DNA of 36,583 nucleotides from a virus. The stretch covers positions 1 to 36,583 of the IMG/VR virus record IMGVR_UViG_3300044980_000018. One strand, written 5' to 3'. The notes under the pieces are model-generated. The model ran no database searches and was not told where the DNA came from. It saw only the letters and a list, made by a program, of their open reading frames with translations. A program made the translations under genes and the position numbers. Below, piece by piece: positions 13,458-24,100 of this stretch; positions within the stretch are counted from its first letter, which is position 1, and every line of letters begins with the position of its first letter.

Positions 13458-16400
13458 TGGACCTCCAGAAGCAAGTTCTGTCGCTGCCGATGTCTCTCGG
13501 TATCGACACCGAGAACGCGGCGCCGCTCATCGACAACCAGCGGTTTGCGTTCCTCAGTAACTGCGTGTTCAACAAGGACAACAACGGCCAGCTGCATAAG
13601 CGCTCCGGGCACAATCCGCTTCTGCGCACGCTCCAGGGTGGCGGTATGCTTCCCGCCGCTCAGCTGCTCGCGATCTTCAATGAAGAGACCTGCGCGGTAG
13701 CCGGTGGCGCGCTCTATGGGTATTCGACCCAGGCGCAGAACTGGGCGAACCGTGGCTCGCTGCCGATGGTTCAGGAGGTCGAGACCAACATCGCCGCCGG
13801 AGCATTCTCGGTCCAGAACCCGGATGCGGTCATCCTCAACGGCATGGCGTACTACGCCTACGAGATGAACGGCAACAGCTGGGTCAAGGTCGTTGACGAC
13901 TCAAACAAGAGCATCAAGGCGACGATCAAGCTGTTCGGCGGAAGCGTCCCGAACTACACGCCAAAGCTCGTATCGAACGGCACGAACGTGATCGCGCTGA
14001 GCACAACAGCGCTCGGCGTCATGTGGGCAACGACGATCAACGCGACGACCTACGCAGCGACCTTCTCCAGCGTTCTCGGCATTACGCTGGACGTTGTAGC
14101 GAACGAGGGCTGCTTCGACGCGGCTGTCCTGAGCGGGACGCTCTATGTGGCGTTTATCCACTCTTCGGGCGTCTACATCTACAGCTATAGCGCATCCACC
14201 CTGGCCAATATCGCCACTGCCAACCCCGGGTTAGCTGGGACTACCGGAGCTGTCGCGCCTGCTCCGATCAGCCTCTCGACGGCCGGGACAAGCATCGTTC
14301 TGACTTGGCAGTTTGCCCAGAACGCCCCAGCCAACGCAGGCAAGTTCCAGACCGTTGCCTATTCGAGTTCGGCGCTGATGAGCCCGACGACCTATTCGCT
14401 GTTCCCAGTTGCTGGTGCTCCGGCCGCAGCTCCAAGGTTGGCAACGCTTGGCCTGACCTATGGATCCGCGAACATCCTGCTGGTCTTCTATGAACAGGCT
14501 CCGAGCGGAATCGCAATCCTGTCCAGCATCAACTTCGAGGTGGTCAATCTTTCCGGCGGCAACGTCGCGATGGGCACCTGGTCCACGGGGACCAACATCT
14601 CCGGGCAGCCATTCGTCCAGGGCTCGAATCTCTACCTGCCGGTGGTCTACCCGTCGCAGGTTCAGCAGACGCTCTTCCTGACCTATCAGGCGCTCGGAAC
14701 CACGCCCATCGGCCTCGCTCAGGTCGCCGGCCGGTACTTCTCCAGCAACGACGCCGGGGCTGCACCGACGAACTTCCGGACCCCGCAGTCGTTCGTCACC
14801 AGCACGGGCCAGTCGCTCCCGGTCGTCGTCCAGCCGCAGGGCACGTCGGCGTCATCGGTCAGCGCGTCGCTCTCTGAGCTGTCGTTGTCGTTCTCGGTGG
14901 CCATGAACTCAGCCCAGCTCGGCGGAGATCAGCATCTCGCGCTCGGGTCGATGATGATGGACTACGACGGGACGAACCTCGTCGAGCATAACTTTCACCT
15001 GTTCCCGGAGACCCTGAGCATCAGTTATCTGACGAGCCAGCTGACCGTGATCACGGACTACTACGATCCGACCGATGCCGGACCCGGCAGCCAGTTCACG
15101 ACCAGGATCGCGATCCCGGACAACGCGGCGAGCCCCGGCGGTCCCGTCGGCCAGCTGATCACGCCTGGTGAATACATCACCTTCTCTGCGGCATCATCCA
15201 ACCCGATAGGGGCGAGTTCATCGGTCGTCTACTTCACGGTCAACGGCGTCGGCACGGCACCGACTGGGATCGGCACAGGCGCCGTTCCGTTCAACATCAC
15301 GTCCAACATGACGGCGATCCAGATCGCGACGGCCCTCTACGCCTTCCTCCAGGCGAGCTATTCGGCCACCTATCTGATCTCGTACACTCCGATCTCGCAG
15401 ACGAACGTTGCGCAGCCTCAGTACATCTACGTCTCGAATGATCAGCTGATCGCTGCCGGGTTCTTCCCGCCTGTTCTGAACCGCGTCAGCACGGCGACTC
15501 AGGTCTACATCGGGAACGGAGTGGCCAAGGCGATCGCCGGGATCTCTACGCCACCGGCTAACCTTATTTCTTCGGGGCAGTATGGGTCTTTCGGAGCAAT
15601 GAACTCGAACGGGACGGCGGCGGTCGTCCAGACCTACTTCTGGTTCAACAACTCGGCCAATCAAACGGTCGGAAACGAGACCCTGGTCGCAACTGATCCC
15701 ATGCCGTTCGGGATGCTGGCTGGCTCAGGAACGGCCAATGGATACCCGGTTACATACGGATCATACGCAAGCGGTGGATTCCAGTACATCGGGATCGAGG
15801 TAACGCTTGCGGCAGGAGATACGGCGCAGGCCGTTGCCGCCAAGGTTGTCCTGGCGCTCACCGCGTTGCAGACCGGTCCATATGTCGGCGGCATCCTGTC
15901 GGATCCGTACAACGGAGCTTTCATCTCAACCCAGCATGGAAACGTGGTCGAGATTCAGTCTCCGACATCCGGCGCCTTCCCCATCATCCAGCCAGCCAAC
16001 TACCCGACCACGACCATCGGGCAGGGCTACGTCGGGACAGTCGTCAACAACTCTAACCAGCCTTACGCCGAGATCAACTACTCTGCTGTCCGCGAGTGGA
16101 TCGACTCCCAGAACCAGTTGCACCAGAGCGCTCCGAGCGAACCCGCCACTGCCTATATCCCGACCTACCAAGCCACCGGTCTGCCAGCCACGCTGCCTGC
16201 CAACGCCAGCAACATCATCCCCGCTGGCTCTGCCGTTCCGGTCTCGGCCGTCGTGCAGCTCGGCGTTCAGCCGCTCAGCCTGACGCTCAAGACAGCCGCG
16301 CTGACAGGGACTGAGCTTGACACCGCGATCTATCGGACCATCAGCGGAGCCACGGTCGGAAACCAGATCTACTACCGGATCACGCCGTCGACGAGCCCGC

Positions 16401-17668
16401 TGTTCAATCAGCCGACCAGCACGATCGCGATCGCTTATGCGGACTACTCGGGCGACGGCGAGAGCTCCACGGCTACAGGGACGACCGCCACTGGAGTTCA
16501 GGCAAACCAGCTTCTCTACACGACGGGCGGTGTCCAGCCGAACGCCGCGCCGCCGGCCTGTTCTTACGTGCTGAACCATCAGAACCGCCTCTGGCTGACC
16601 GGGCTAGAGAACCCGGACGAGCTTTGGTACTCGGAGACGTGGGAGTCTGGCTTTGCGGTCAATTTCACGAGCGCCCAGCAAGTGCTCCTGAACCCGATCG
16701 TGGGCGCGGCCGTGGGTGGGCCGATCGTCGCGCTAGCGAGCATGGATAGCTACCTGATCGTCTTCCAGGAAAACCAAATCTGGTACATCCAGGGCTATGG
16801 GCCGGACCCGACGGGCGGGAACGGGTTATTCAGCCCGCCGCAGATTGTCGCCAGCTCGAGCCAGATCGGCTGCCGAGACCCCCAGAGCGTGGTCCTGATG
16901 CCGAACGGCGTCATGTTCAAGTCCACGCAGGGGTTCTGGCTGCTCGGCCGAGACTTGCAGCTCCGCTACGTCGGCGCGGCGGTCAAGGGATACAACGCTG
17001 ACGTCGTGACCAGCTCGGCGGCGCTCGCGAACAACAGCCAGATCAATTTCCTGAGCAATAGCGGCACGACGCTGATGTACGACTGGTATTACGATAGCTG
17101 GGCGACCTTCACGACGAACGGCCTGGACTCCGTGCTGGATGCGACCGGGACTTTCAACATGATCACCAGCTCTGGAGCGATCTGGTATCAGGTTAATGGC
17201 CAGTACATCGATGGGGACGGGTCGCCGGTCCTCATGGGCATCACGACCGCATGGCTCAAGCCGCAGAACGTGCAGGGCTTCCAGCGCATCTGGCGGATCT
17301 TGCTTGAGGGACTGTTCTACGGCTCGCAGCAGTACAACGTGACGATCGCCTACAACTATGGTGCAATCGTGGACAACTTCCCGGTGTTCGTCGGAGCCGG
17401 TGGAGCTCAGGTCGGCGTCTGGGGCCAGTCCGCAACCTGGGGCGAGTTCCCGTGGGGCGAGGATGCAGGTAGCGCGACGACGTATGCCAACCAGATCCAG
17501 CTGCGGATCGACAACTCGAACCAGCTTTGCGAGTCGCTCCAGTTGTCGATCTCTGACCTGCCTCCTGTGCCGGTCAATCAGACGTGGTCTTTGAATGCGC
17601 TCGACCTCGTGTTAGGGGTTAGGAGCGGTGGTTTCAAGCGCATCGGTCCTCCGCAGAGCGTGGGGTAA
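13457..17668 (+). CDS. Very large tail nozzle / hub protein, 1403 aa
   Basis: ATG 13457 overlaps the fibre stop (TGATG); the frame is open much further upstream but only within the fibre gene. The start (SLPMSLGIDTENAAPLIDNQ, then NCVFNKDNNGQLHKRSGHNP) is typical of podovirus tail proteins of the P22 gp10 / T7 gp12 class that close the tail tube. The C-terminal third has propeller-like strands with RLWLTGLENPDELWYSETW and YLIVFQENQIWYIQG. At 1403 residues it is about twice the usual length. The extra middle (residues about 400-950) is a Thr/Ser/Ala/Gly-rich beta region that might be surface exposed. Assignment by pattern and order. Confidence 0.72.
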   Translation: MDLQKQVLSLPMSLGIDTENAAPLIDNQRFAFLSNCVFNKDNNGQLHKRSGHNPLLRTLQGGGMLPAAQLLAIFNEETCAVAGGALYGYSTQAQNWANRGSLPMVQEVETNIAAGAFSVQNPDAVILNGMAYYAYEMNGNSWVKVVDDSNKSIKATIKLFGGSVPNYTPKLVSNGTNVIALSTTALGVMWATTINATTYAATFSSVLGITLDVVANEGCFDAAVLSGTLYVAFIHSSGVYIYSYSASTLANIATANPGLAGTTGAVAPAPISLSTAGTSIVLTWQFAQNAPANAGKFQTVAYSSSALMSPTTYSLFPVAGAPAAAPRLATLGLTYGSANILLVFYEQAPSGIAILSSINFEVVNLSGGNVAMGTWSTGTNISGQPFVQGSNLYLPVVYPSQVQQTLFLTYQALGTTPIGLAQVAGRYFSSNDAGAAPTNFRTPQSFVTSTGQSLPVVVQPQGTSASSVSASLSELSLSFSVAMNSAQLGGDQHLALGSMMMDYDGTNLVEHNFHLFPETLSISYLTSQLTVITDYYDPTDAGPGSQFTTRIAIPDNAASPGGPVGQLITPGEYITFSAASSNPIGASSSVVYFTVNGVGTAPTGIGTGAVPFNITSNMTAIQIATALYAFLQASYSATYLISYTPISQTNVAQPQYIYVSNDQLIAAGFFPPVLNRVSTATQVYIGNGVAKAIAGISTPPANLISSGQYGSFGAMNSNGTAAVVQTYFWFNNSANQTVGNETLVATDPMPFGMLAGSGTANGYPVTYGSYASGGFQYIGIEVTLAAGDTAQAVAAKVVLALTALQTGPYVGGILSDPYNGAFISTQHGNVVEIQSPTSGAFPIIQPANYPTTTIGQGYVGTVVNNSNQPYAEINYSAVREWIDSQNQLHQSAPSEPATAYIPTYQATGLPATLPANASNIIPAGSAVPVSAVVQLGVQPLSLTLKTAALTGTELDTAIYRTISGATVGNQIYYRITPSTSPLFNQPTSTIAIAYADYSGDGESSTATGTTATGVQANQLLYTTGGVQPNAAPPACSYVLNHQNRLWLTGLENPDELWYSETWESGFAVNFTSAQQVLLNPIVGAAVGGPIVALASMDSYLIVFQENQIWYIQGYGPDPTGGNGLFSPPQIVASSSQIGCRDPQSVVLMPNGVMFKSTQGFWLLGRDLQLRYVGAAVKGYNADVVTSSAALANNSQINFLSNSGTTLMYDWYYDSWATFTTNGLDSVLDATGTFNMITSSGAIWYQVNGQYIDGDGSPVLMGITTAWLKPQNVQGFQRIWRILLEGLFYGSQQYNVTIAYNYGAIVDNFPVFVGAGGAQVGVWGQSATWGEFPWGEDAGSATTYANQIQLRIDNSNQLCESLQLSISDLPPVPVNQTWSLNALDLVLGVRSGGFKRIGPPQSVG

Positions 17669-17671
17669 GCA

Positions 17672-19435
17672 ATGGCGAACACTCCTGGCATCCTGAACGA
17701 CTTCATGAGTGGCCTCTTCGGCGGCGGTCAGTCCGCTGCCGATGCGCTCAAGGCCAACGGATACACGCCCTATCAGGTCACGCAGGGGCCGAATGTCTCA
17801 AAGAACTTCCAGGGCTACCAAGGCGCGCAGGCCAACACGGCGGCGAATGCGCCATACCAAGCCGCTCAGTCGCAGCTGCTCGGCCAGCTCCAGGGCGAGG
17901 CCAGCGGAACCGGCGGACCCACCGTTGCCGACCAGCAGCTCCAGGCTGGGACCGGTCAGGCTCTCGCGGCGCAGAAGGCTGCGATGGCCGGGCAGCGAGG
18001 CCAGAACGCGGGCCTCGCTCAGGCGCAGCTTGGGACGAACCTCGCCAACACGACGGCGGGAGCGGCCGGACAGGCAGCGGCACAGAGGGCGGAGGAACAG
18101 CAGAACGCTCAGGGCGCGCTCGGTGGCCTGACCCAGGGCGCCATCGGCCAGGGTAACCAGCTTGCCGAGGCGAACCAGGCCAGCACGAACCAGGGCCTCG
18201 CCGCCACTTCGCAGGCCGCACAGAACTACGGAAACCTCCAGAATCAGGATTGGCAGTACACGAACAACCTGAACGCCGCCCAGCAGGCCCAGTACAACCA
18301 GATGATCGGCTCCATGACCGGGGCGGCCGACCAGAGCCAGGCGAACATCGGCAACCAGCTCGCCGGCAGCGCGATCAACACGGGGATCCAGGGACTCAGT
18401 CAGATCTTCAGCAACCAGAGCGGCGCGGCTGACGGCACCGTGGTCATGGCTGATGGCGGCGCAGTCGGGATGCAGCCGCATTACTCGCAGTATGACCTGA
18501 CCGGCCCCGGTGGCGGGGCGGGCGGCGGGACCGGCTACGACCCGACCGCGCGCATGGGCGGGCAGCCGATGGCGGATGGCGGGATCACTGGGTTTCCTGG
18601 CATCACCGGACCGTCGACCGTATCCGGGGACATGGGGGCCATGCCGCCCTCGCTTCAGCCGGCCATCTCGGCAGCTTCGATGCAGGGCGGAGTGGCTGGG
18701 CTTGCAGATGGCGGCATCTCGTCCAGCGCCGGGCCGATGCCGATGTACCCTGGGATCAGCGTGGCGACGGCGCCGGCGCCGGAGTTGACGAACTGGCTGG
18801 CCAAGAAGAGCAGCGGCGGAAAGCCCCAGGCTAAGCCAGGTCAGCAGAGCCAGCCCCAGAGCGCCAGCGCGGGGCAGGGGCAGGAAGCCTACGGAATGCC
18901 AAGCGGTGGCGATCAGTATGACACAGGCCAGGCGGCCTATGGGATTCCGAGCCCAGACTCCAGCGGGCCGAGCGTTGACACATCAGGAACGGGCGCTGAC
19001 TTCGGCAGCCTCGGCGCGACAGATGCGGCCGGAGCCGCTGGCGCAGTCGGGGCGGTGGCTGAAGGCGGGGTCTTCGACTGCAACGGCCGTGTCGCAGGCA
19101 TGGCTGACGGCGCCGTCTCCGCTCCGGTCGCCCACGGCCCCGAGAAGGCCATCATCGGCGAGAACGGTCCCGAGGCGGTTGTGCCCATCAAGCCGAACGG
19201 CGACGTAGACCCAGCCAGGGCGCGCAATCCTGCCGTCAGGCAGCTCCTGGCCAGTCACCCAGGGCTCAGGCACATCCAGGACGCCGGAGCGCCCCAGGGG
19301 CAGCCTACGGGCACCGGAGACCATGCCACGGCGGCGGCGCTGGCCATGGCCGGGGCGCACCTGTCTGACCGGGTAGCACACCTGGAGCAACTTCTGAGCA
19401 GCCAGGCACGGAAGAGCCAGCGGAGGGCGGCATGA
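17672..19435 (+). CDS. Internal virion / ejection protein with ADGG repeats, 587 aa
   Basis: Residues 1-240 are Gln/Ala/Asn-rich and helical (ALAAQKAAMAGQRGQNAGLA), as in podovirus ejection proteins. The second half holds repeated ADGG elements (VMADGGAVG, PMADGGITG, LADGGISS, VAEGGVFDC, MADGAVS) and then IIGENGPEAVVPIKPNG at about residues 491-507, the signature found near the C terminus of tape-measure-like and internal virion proteins. A final helix (HLSDRVAHLEQLLSSQ) may oligomerise. GGGGTAAG precedes ATG 17672; the end overlaps the next gene by an ATGA. It is probably injected or lodged in the tail channel. Function inferred. Confidence 0.7.
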   Translation: MANTPGILNDFMSGLFGGGQSAADALKANGYTPYQVTQGPNVSKNFQGYQGAQANTAANAPYQAAQSQLLGQLQGEASGTGGPTVADQQLQAGTGQALAAQKAAMAGQRGQNAGLAQAQLGTNLANTTAGAAGQAAAQRAEEQQNAQGALGGLTQGAIGQGNQLAEANQASTNQGLAATSQAAQNYGNLQNQDWQYTNNLNAAQQAQYNQMIGSMTGAADQSQANIGNQLAGSAINTGIQGLSQIFSNQSGAADGTVVMADGGAVGMQPHYSQYDLTGPGGGAGGGTGYDPTARMGGQPMADGGITGFPGITGPSTVSGDMGAMPPSLQPAISAASMQGGVAGLADGGISSSAGPMPMYPGISVATAPAPELTNWLAKKSSGGKPQAKPGQQSQPQSASAGQGQEAYGMPSGGDQYDTGQAAYGIPSPDSSGPSVDTSGTGADFGSLGATDAAGAAGAVGAVAEGGVFDCNGRVAGMADGAVSAPVAHGPEKAIIGENGPEAVVPIKPNGDVDPARARNPAVRQLLASHPGLRHIQDAGAPQGQPTGTGDHATAAALAMAGAHLSDRVAHLEQLLSSQARKSQRRAA

Positions 19436-21108
19436 GCTACCGGCAGATCCTCGCCAAGATCGCGCTCGACCACCACAAGAGCGGCGGCGCGGACATCAAC
19501 GCCGAGGTGGCGAGGCGGTTTCTGGCCGGGGGGGATGTGACCAGCGGGGTGCCGGATGCGCTGCCACCCGGCGCGGGATCCGACATGCCGGACTCTGGAC
19601 CGGGTGCCGAGCCTGCGACTGGGCCGAGTCCGGTGGCCAAATTCCTGGCGCCCGGACAGGATCCGAACGGACCGCCACCTGTCGGAGCAACCGGCCAGAA
19701 TCCAGATGGGTCGTGGATCATGCCGGAGGCGGCGGCCGAGCCAGCAACTGCCGAGGCGGATCACTCGGGGCAGCCGGGCGCGAAAGAGCCCACCGTCACC
19801 GGAGACCATATCGAGCCTCCCGCACCTGCTAAGCCGAAGCCTGTTTCACGTGGAACCGGACCAGCCCGGCAACCCCAGCCAGACGCCACCAGCCAATCCG
19901 AGGACGCGATCCAGCGCCAGCAGGATCAGGGCGTCGACCTTCAGACCGCCGAAGCTGGCCAGGAGGGAGATGCCAAAGCAGCCGCGATCCAGGCAGCGAC
20001 CAGGGATGCCCAGGCCGAGCGGAATGCGGATATCGCCTTTCGCAAGGAACTCGATGACCGGAACCTGCGGCTCGGCCAAGAGCAGGACAACATGATCCAT
20101 GAGTACGCGAACGCATCGGTTGACCCGAAGCGCTACTGGAACAGCCTCGACACCGGCCACAAGATCCTGGCTGGGCTATCGCTCGTGCTAAGCGGCAACG
20201 GGGACGGCAGTCCCGTGATCCGCGCGATCAACACGGACATCGACAACCAGAAAGAGCAGATCGAGCGCACCGGCAAGGCGGCCGGGATGCTGGGAACCCT
20301 GATGGAGCGCTACAGCTCCATGGGGCTCAACCACGTCCAGGCGATGGAGCATTCCGTCGCTACTGCCAAGCTCATCGCCGACGAGCAAGTCGATGGCATG
20401 ACCCAGAAGTTCGCCGGGGTTCGGGCGACGGCGGCAGTCCCGATCTTGAAGGCGAACAATGCCCAGAACCGGATCAACGCCCAGAATACGAACATGAAGA
20501 CGGCGGCCGAGATCCAAGCACAGAAAGCCGCGGCCGGTGAGAGCTACGCCAGGACGCGCGGACAGAATCTCCAAAACGAACTTTCTCAAGCCACGAACGA
20601 CTACTGGCGAAAGCAGGGTCTTCTCGGGGTCCCGCACGAAGGGATGGTCACAGGTCCGAACGGCGAGGAGGGCTATTCGCTCGGCGGCGCCGCTGGTGCC
20701 AAGATTTTCAATGACGAGTCGGGGCCAGCCGTCCAGGCAGATAAGGCAATGAAGGCAATCCAGGAACTCCGCAAGCCAGGCGTGATTGCGAATGCCTTCA
20801 ACCAAAAGGCACTCAAGCAGGCCGGGGAGGATCTTGGCTCGGCTGTTCTCCAGATGCAGGGACTGAAAGACAAGCCGAACTCTGCCGAGATCGTAAAGCA
20901 CTTCACGGGGGATGCGTCGGAGCTTGTCCCGGGCCTCGGTGGCGACTGGGAGAAGCAGTACGTCCCCGGCCTAACGCGGATGATTCAGAACCATATCGAC
21001 CTCGCAACCCAGCACGGCAACGTGCAGTTCAGGCCCGATCCTGCCGCTGCGGCCCGTGCTCTCCGCAGACCCATGCTGCCCGGAACAGAGAAGAAGCGCC
21101 GTGGCTGA
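19432..21108 (+). CDS. Internal virion / ejection protein, 558 aa
   Basis: The second of three long internal-type proteins. The N terminus has a small folded start (SYRQILAKIALDHHKSGG), then a Pro/Gly/Ala-rich disordered stretch to about residue 150, then a long helical region rich in Gln, Ala, Lys and Glu (AAAIQAATRDAQAERNADIA; IQAQKAAAGESYARTRGQNL). A hydrophobic segment HKILAGLSLVLSGNG near residue 243 resembles short amphipathic parts of DNA-ejection proteins. No enzymatic motif was seen. It overlaps the previous gene by an ATGA and the next by eight bases. Assigned from order and composition. Confidence 0.65.
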   Translation: MSYRQILAKIALDHHKSGGADINAEVARRFLAGGDVTSGVPDALPPGAGSDMPDSGPGAEPATGPSPVAKFLAPGQDPNGPPPVGATGQNPDGSWIMPEAAAEPATAEADHSGQPGAKEPTVTGDHIEPPAPAKPKPVSRGTGPARQPQPDATSQSEDAIQRQQDQGVDLQTAEAGQEGDAKAAAIQAATRDAQAERNADIAFRKELDDRNLRLGQEQDNMIHEYANASVDPKRYWNSLDTGHKILAGLSLVLSGNGDGSPVIRAINTDIDNQKEQIERTGKAAGMLGTLMERYSSMGLNHVQAMEHSVATAKLIADEQVDGMTQKFAGVRATAAVPILKANNAQNRINAQNTNMKTAAEIQAQKAAAGESYARTRGQNLQNELSQATNDYWRKQGLLGVPHEGMVTGPNGEEGYSLGGAAGAKIFNDESGPAVQADKAMKAIQELRKPGVIANAFNQKALKQAGEDLGSAVLQMQGLKDKPNSAEIVKHFTGDASELVPGLGGDWEKQYVPGLTRMIQNHIDLATQHGNVQFRPDPAAAARALRRPMLPGTEKKRRG

Positions 21109-24100
21109 GATCCCGCTAAGCCAGGCAGCAGACCAGATCGCGGCCGGCACCTTCATGCCCACGGTCGAGCAGCCGATGATCGGGCCAGACGGCACGGCCC
21201 AGATCGTCCAGCCGGCTGGCGTCAAGCAAGCCCTGGCTGACGGGTTCAAGCTCGTCGACCATGCGACCGCCCAGCACGTTGCGGACGTGCAGGAGGCTGG
21301 TGAGCACCCGATCAAGGCGTTCGGCGTCGGCCTCGCTAAGGGCGTGGTCCCGTTCGCTCCGTCGATCATCCAAGCCGCAGGAGGGCCGACACTTGAGGAA
21401 CAGAGAAACCTCGCGGAGGGCAATCCGCTCGCGACGCCCGCTGGTGAGCTTACTGGAAACGTGGGCCAGGCGGTCATTGGAGGACTGCTCACCGGTGGGG
21501 CTTCCGATGTTGCCGAAGGAGCCTCACTCGGAAGCAAGGTCTTCGACGCCGCCGACATGGCCAAGCAAGCCGCCATCTTCGCCGGCCAGGGCGCCAGCAA
21601 CGAGATCAACGAGCAAGATCTAGGTGACCATGGATACAACGGAGAGGCTGTGGTGTCTCAGGCTGGACTCGGAGCGTTGCTTGGTGCCGCATCCAGTCCT
21701 GCTTTCGCTCTGGCCAAGGAAGTGCTTCCGAATCCGATTACCGCAGCCGGTAATGCGATTGCCAAAGCGAGTGACGCCCTCACTGGCGCGCTGGGGCGAA
21801 CGGCCGGTGAGGGCGGGGAAGCTGCGGCGCGGAGCATTGGGGAGCTAGGCGCGGCCGAAGCACAGAACAGGATCGCCACGGACATTGCGAGCGGACTTCA
21901 GGACACGGTCGACAAGAGCTTTGATCAGATGAGCGCGATCCACGAGGACCTGAAGCCGGCACAGGTGCGGGCGCTGAGCGAGCAGGATGCCTATGGCACG
22001 ACCGACCCAGTTGCTCAGATCGAGCGGACCATCGCCAACGATCCGAACGAGTCTTCTTATCTGGTAGCTCCGAACGGTCGGGTCTTATCAAAGATCGGAG
22101 GAGCAAATCATGTCGCCCTCGACCCAGCGGAACTAAAAGATCTCGAGCAAGGCACGATCCTTACTCACAATCACCCAGGTGGATCCTCTCTCTCCAGCGA
22201 CGACGTATCGATCGCATCTGTAATCCCCGGCGTGCATGAAGTTAGGGCAGTATCAAGAGGGATGGATGGTGTGGTCCGAGTTCATTCCATCTCGCCAGAG
22301 GGTCCGGCATGGCCGCATCCGATTAGCATCAACACCGCCTTCGATGATCAGATCGGGGAGATGGGCACTGCACTTTATCGGCTTCCGATTGATCAGAGAG
22401 CGAATGCTGTCTGGGAGAAGATAGCCACGAAGCTCGGCTTGAAGTACACGACTTCCGAGCTTGAGCCGGGCCTAGTCGGTCACACAGTCGGCAAGACTGC
22501 GACGGCCATCAATGCATTCAGAACTAACGGGATCGATCCGACGCTCTCCAGGCTTACGGCACTGGCCGACGATGGCAGGATCAGCAAGCCCCTGGTGAGC
22601 GAGGTCGAGACCGCTGTCAGGGACTGGAACGAGGCCACGTCCAAGGCAACCACGATGCTCGACTACCAGGCCGCGAATCATCAGCTTGGGCGAACCCTCG
22701 ACGACAACGTGATGAAGTACGCCAAGGACCTAACGCCTGGCGTGGCGCCGGTGGTGCGCGACGTGGAGCAGAACATCCGCACACCGCTGCGCCAGATGCT
22801 GCGCGACCCGGAGATCATGGGGCCACGGCTGGCGAGCGCCAATGGTGCGCTGACTGATGCTGAGCACGCGCTGTTCCAGTCAACCGAGGCTCTCTATCGC
22901 GGGCTGGGGTTCACTGATCTCCTGGCGGATGGCCGACCAGCCGACAAGGCTAGGATCAGCGCGAGTCGGGTACTTACCAACCTGCGCAACTCGGAGAAGC
23001 TCGGCCAACAGCAAAACAACGCCGTGATCCAGCGGTTCCTCGCGGATGCCAAGAACCTCAACGACGTGACCGCCCAAGTCGCCAAGGATGGCGGGCACAC
23101 CACCGATACCGAGCAAATCCAGAACCTGCTCCGGGACCAGGCCACCAAGCAGGCACAGGGCCAGGCGACGGCCAAGCTCTCCGGTTCTGGCACGCTCAAC
23201 GGCGGCATGGGCTATAGCGTCGGCGGCTTCGGCCCGGAAGTCGCGGCCGGGCTGCTCGGTCATGCCGCGTCCATGGCCACCGGAGTCCCCGGCCTCGGAG
23301 CTGCGGCTGGGCTCGCGACCCGTGGCGTGCGCCTCGTCAAGCACCCCGCGAGTACGCTGGAGATGCTCGGCAAGATCAAGGCCCTCGCCGACAAGCACAC
23401 GGCCGACATCGCCAAGGCCGCCAGCTCTTTCTTCACCGGGACCGGCCGAGTGGTTGCTCCGGTGGTCGCCGGCAATGCCCTGCGCGCCGGCAAGGACTAC
23501 GGCGACCACGACAGCGACACTGAAGCCAGGATGGCAGAGGTGCGGACGCTGAGCAGCAATCCGGGGCTACTGAGCAACACGCTGATGCGGAACACGACCG
23601 CGCTGGCCGACGGGGCTCCCGTGACGGCGCTCTCGGTGCAGACCAACACGCAGACGAGGCTTGGCGTTGTGGCATCGACTCTCCCGAATCCGGGGCCACA
23701 GGGCATGATCCGCACCAAGTACCCGCAGAGCATCGACGCGACCCAGAAGTTCGAACTGTGCCTGAACGTCATGAGCCACCCGGCCAAGGCAATCCAGGCC
23801 GCTATGGTAGATGAGAACCTGACTTCTGACATGGTCGACTGGGGGGACCGTGGAGCCCCCAAGACCATGGCCGCCATACGCCAAGCCTTCCAGTCGGAGA
23901 TGGTCGACCGCTATGACCACGACTACACCCTCGGCCAGAAGCAGATGCTCTCGGTGCTATTCAAGGCGCCAGTTACACCAGATGTCGCTCCGGCTCAGGT
24001 GGCGTTCCTTCAGGCAACCTTCGCTCCGCCGGCTCCGACGCCTCCTCCTGGAGGCACGGGAAAGCCAAGCCTGACCGGACTCGCGAAGCTGAACCCCGGA

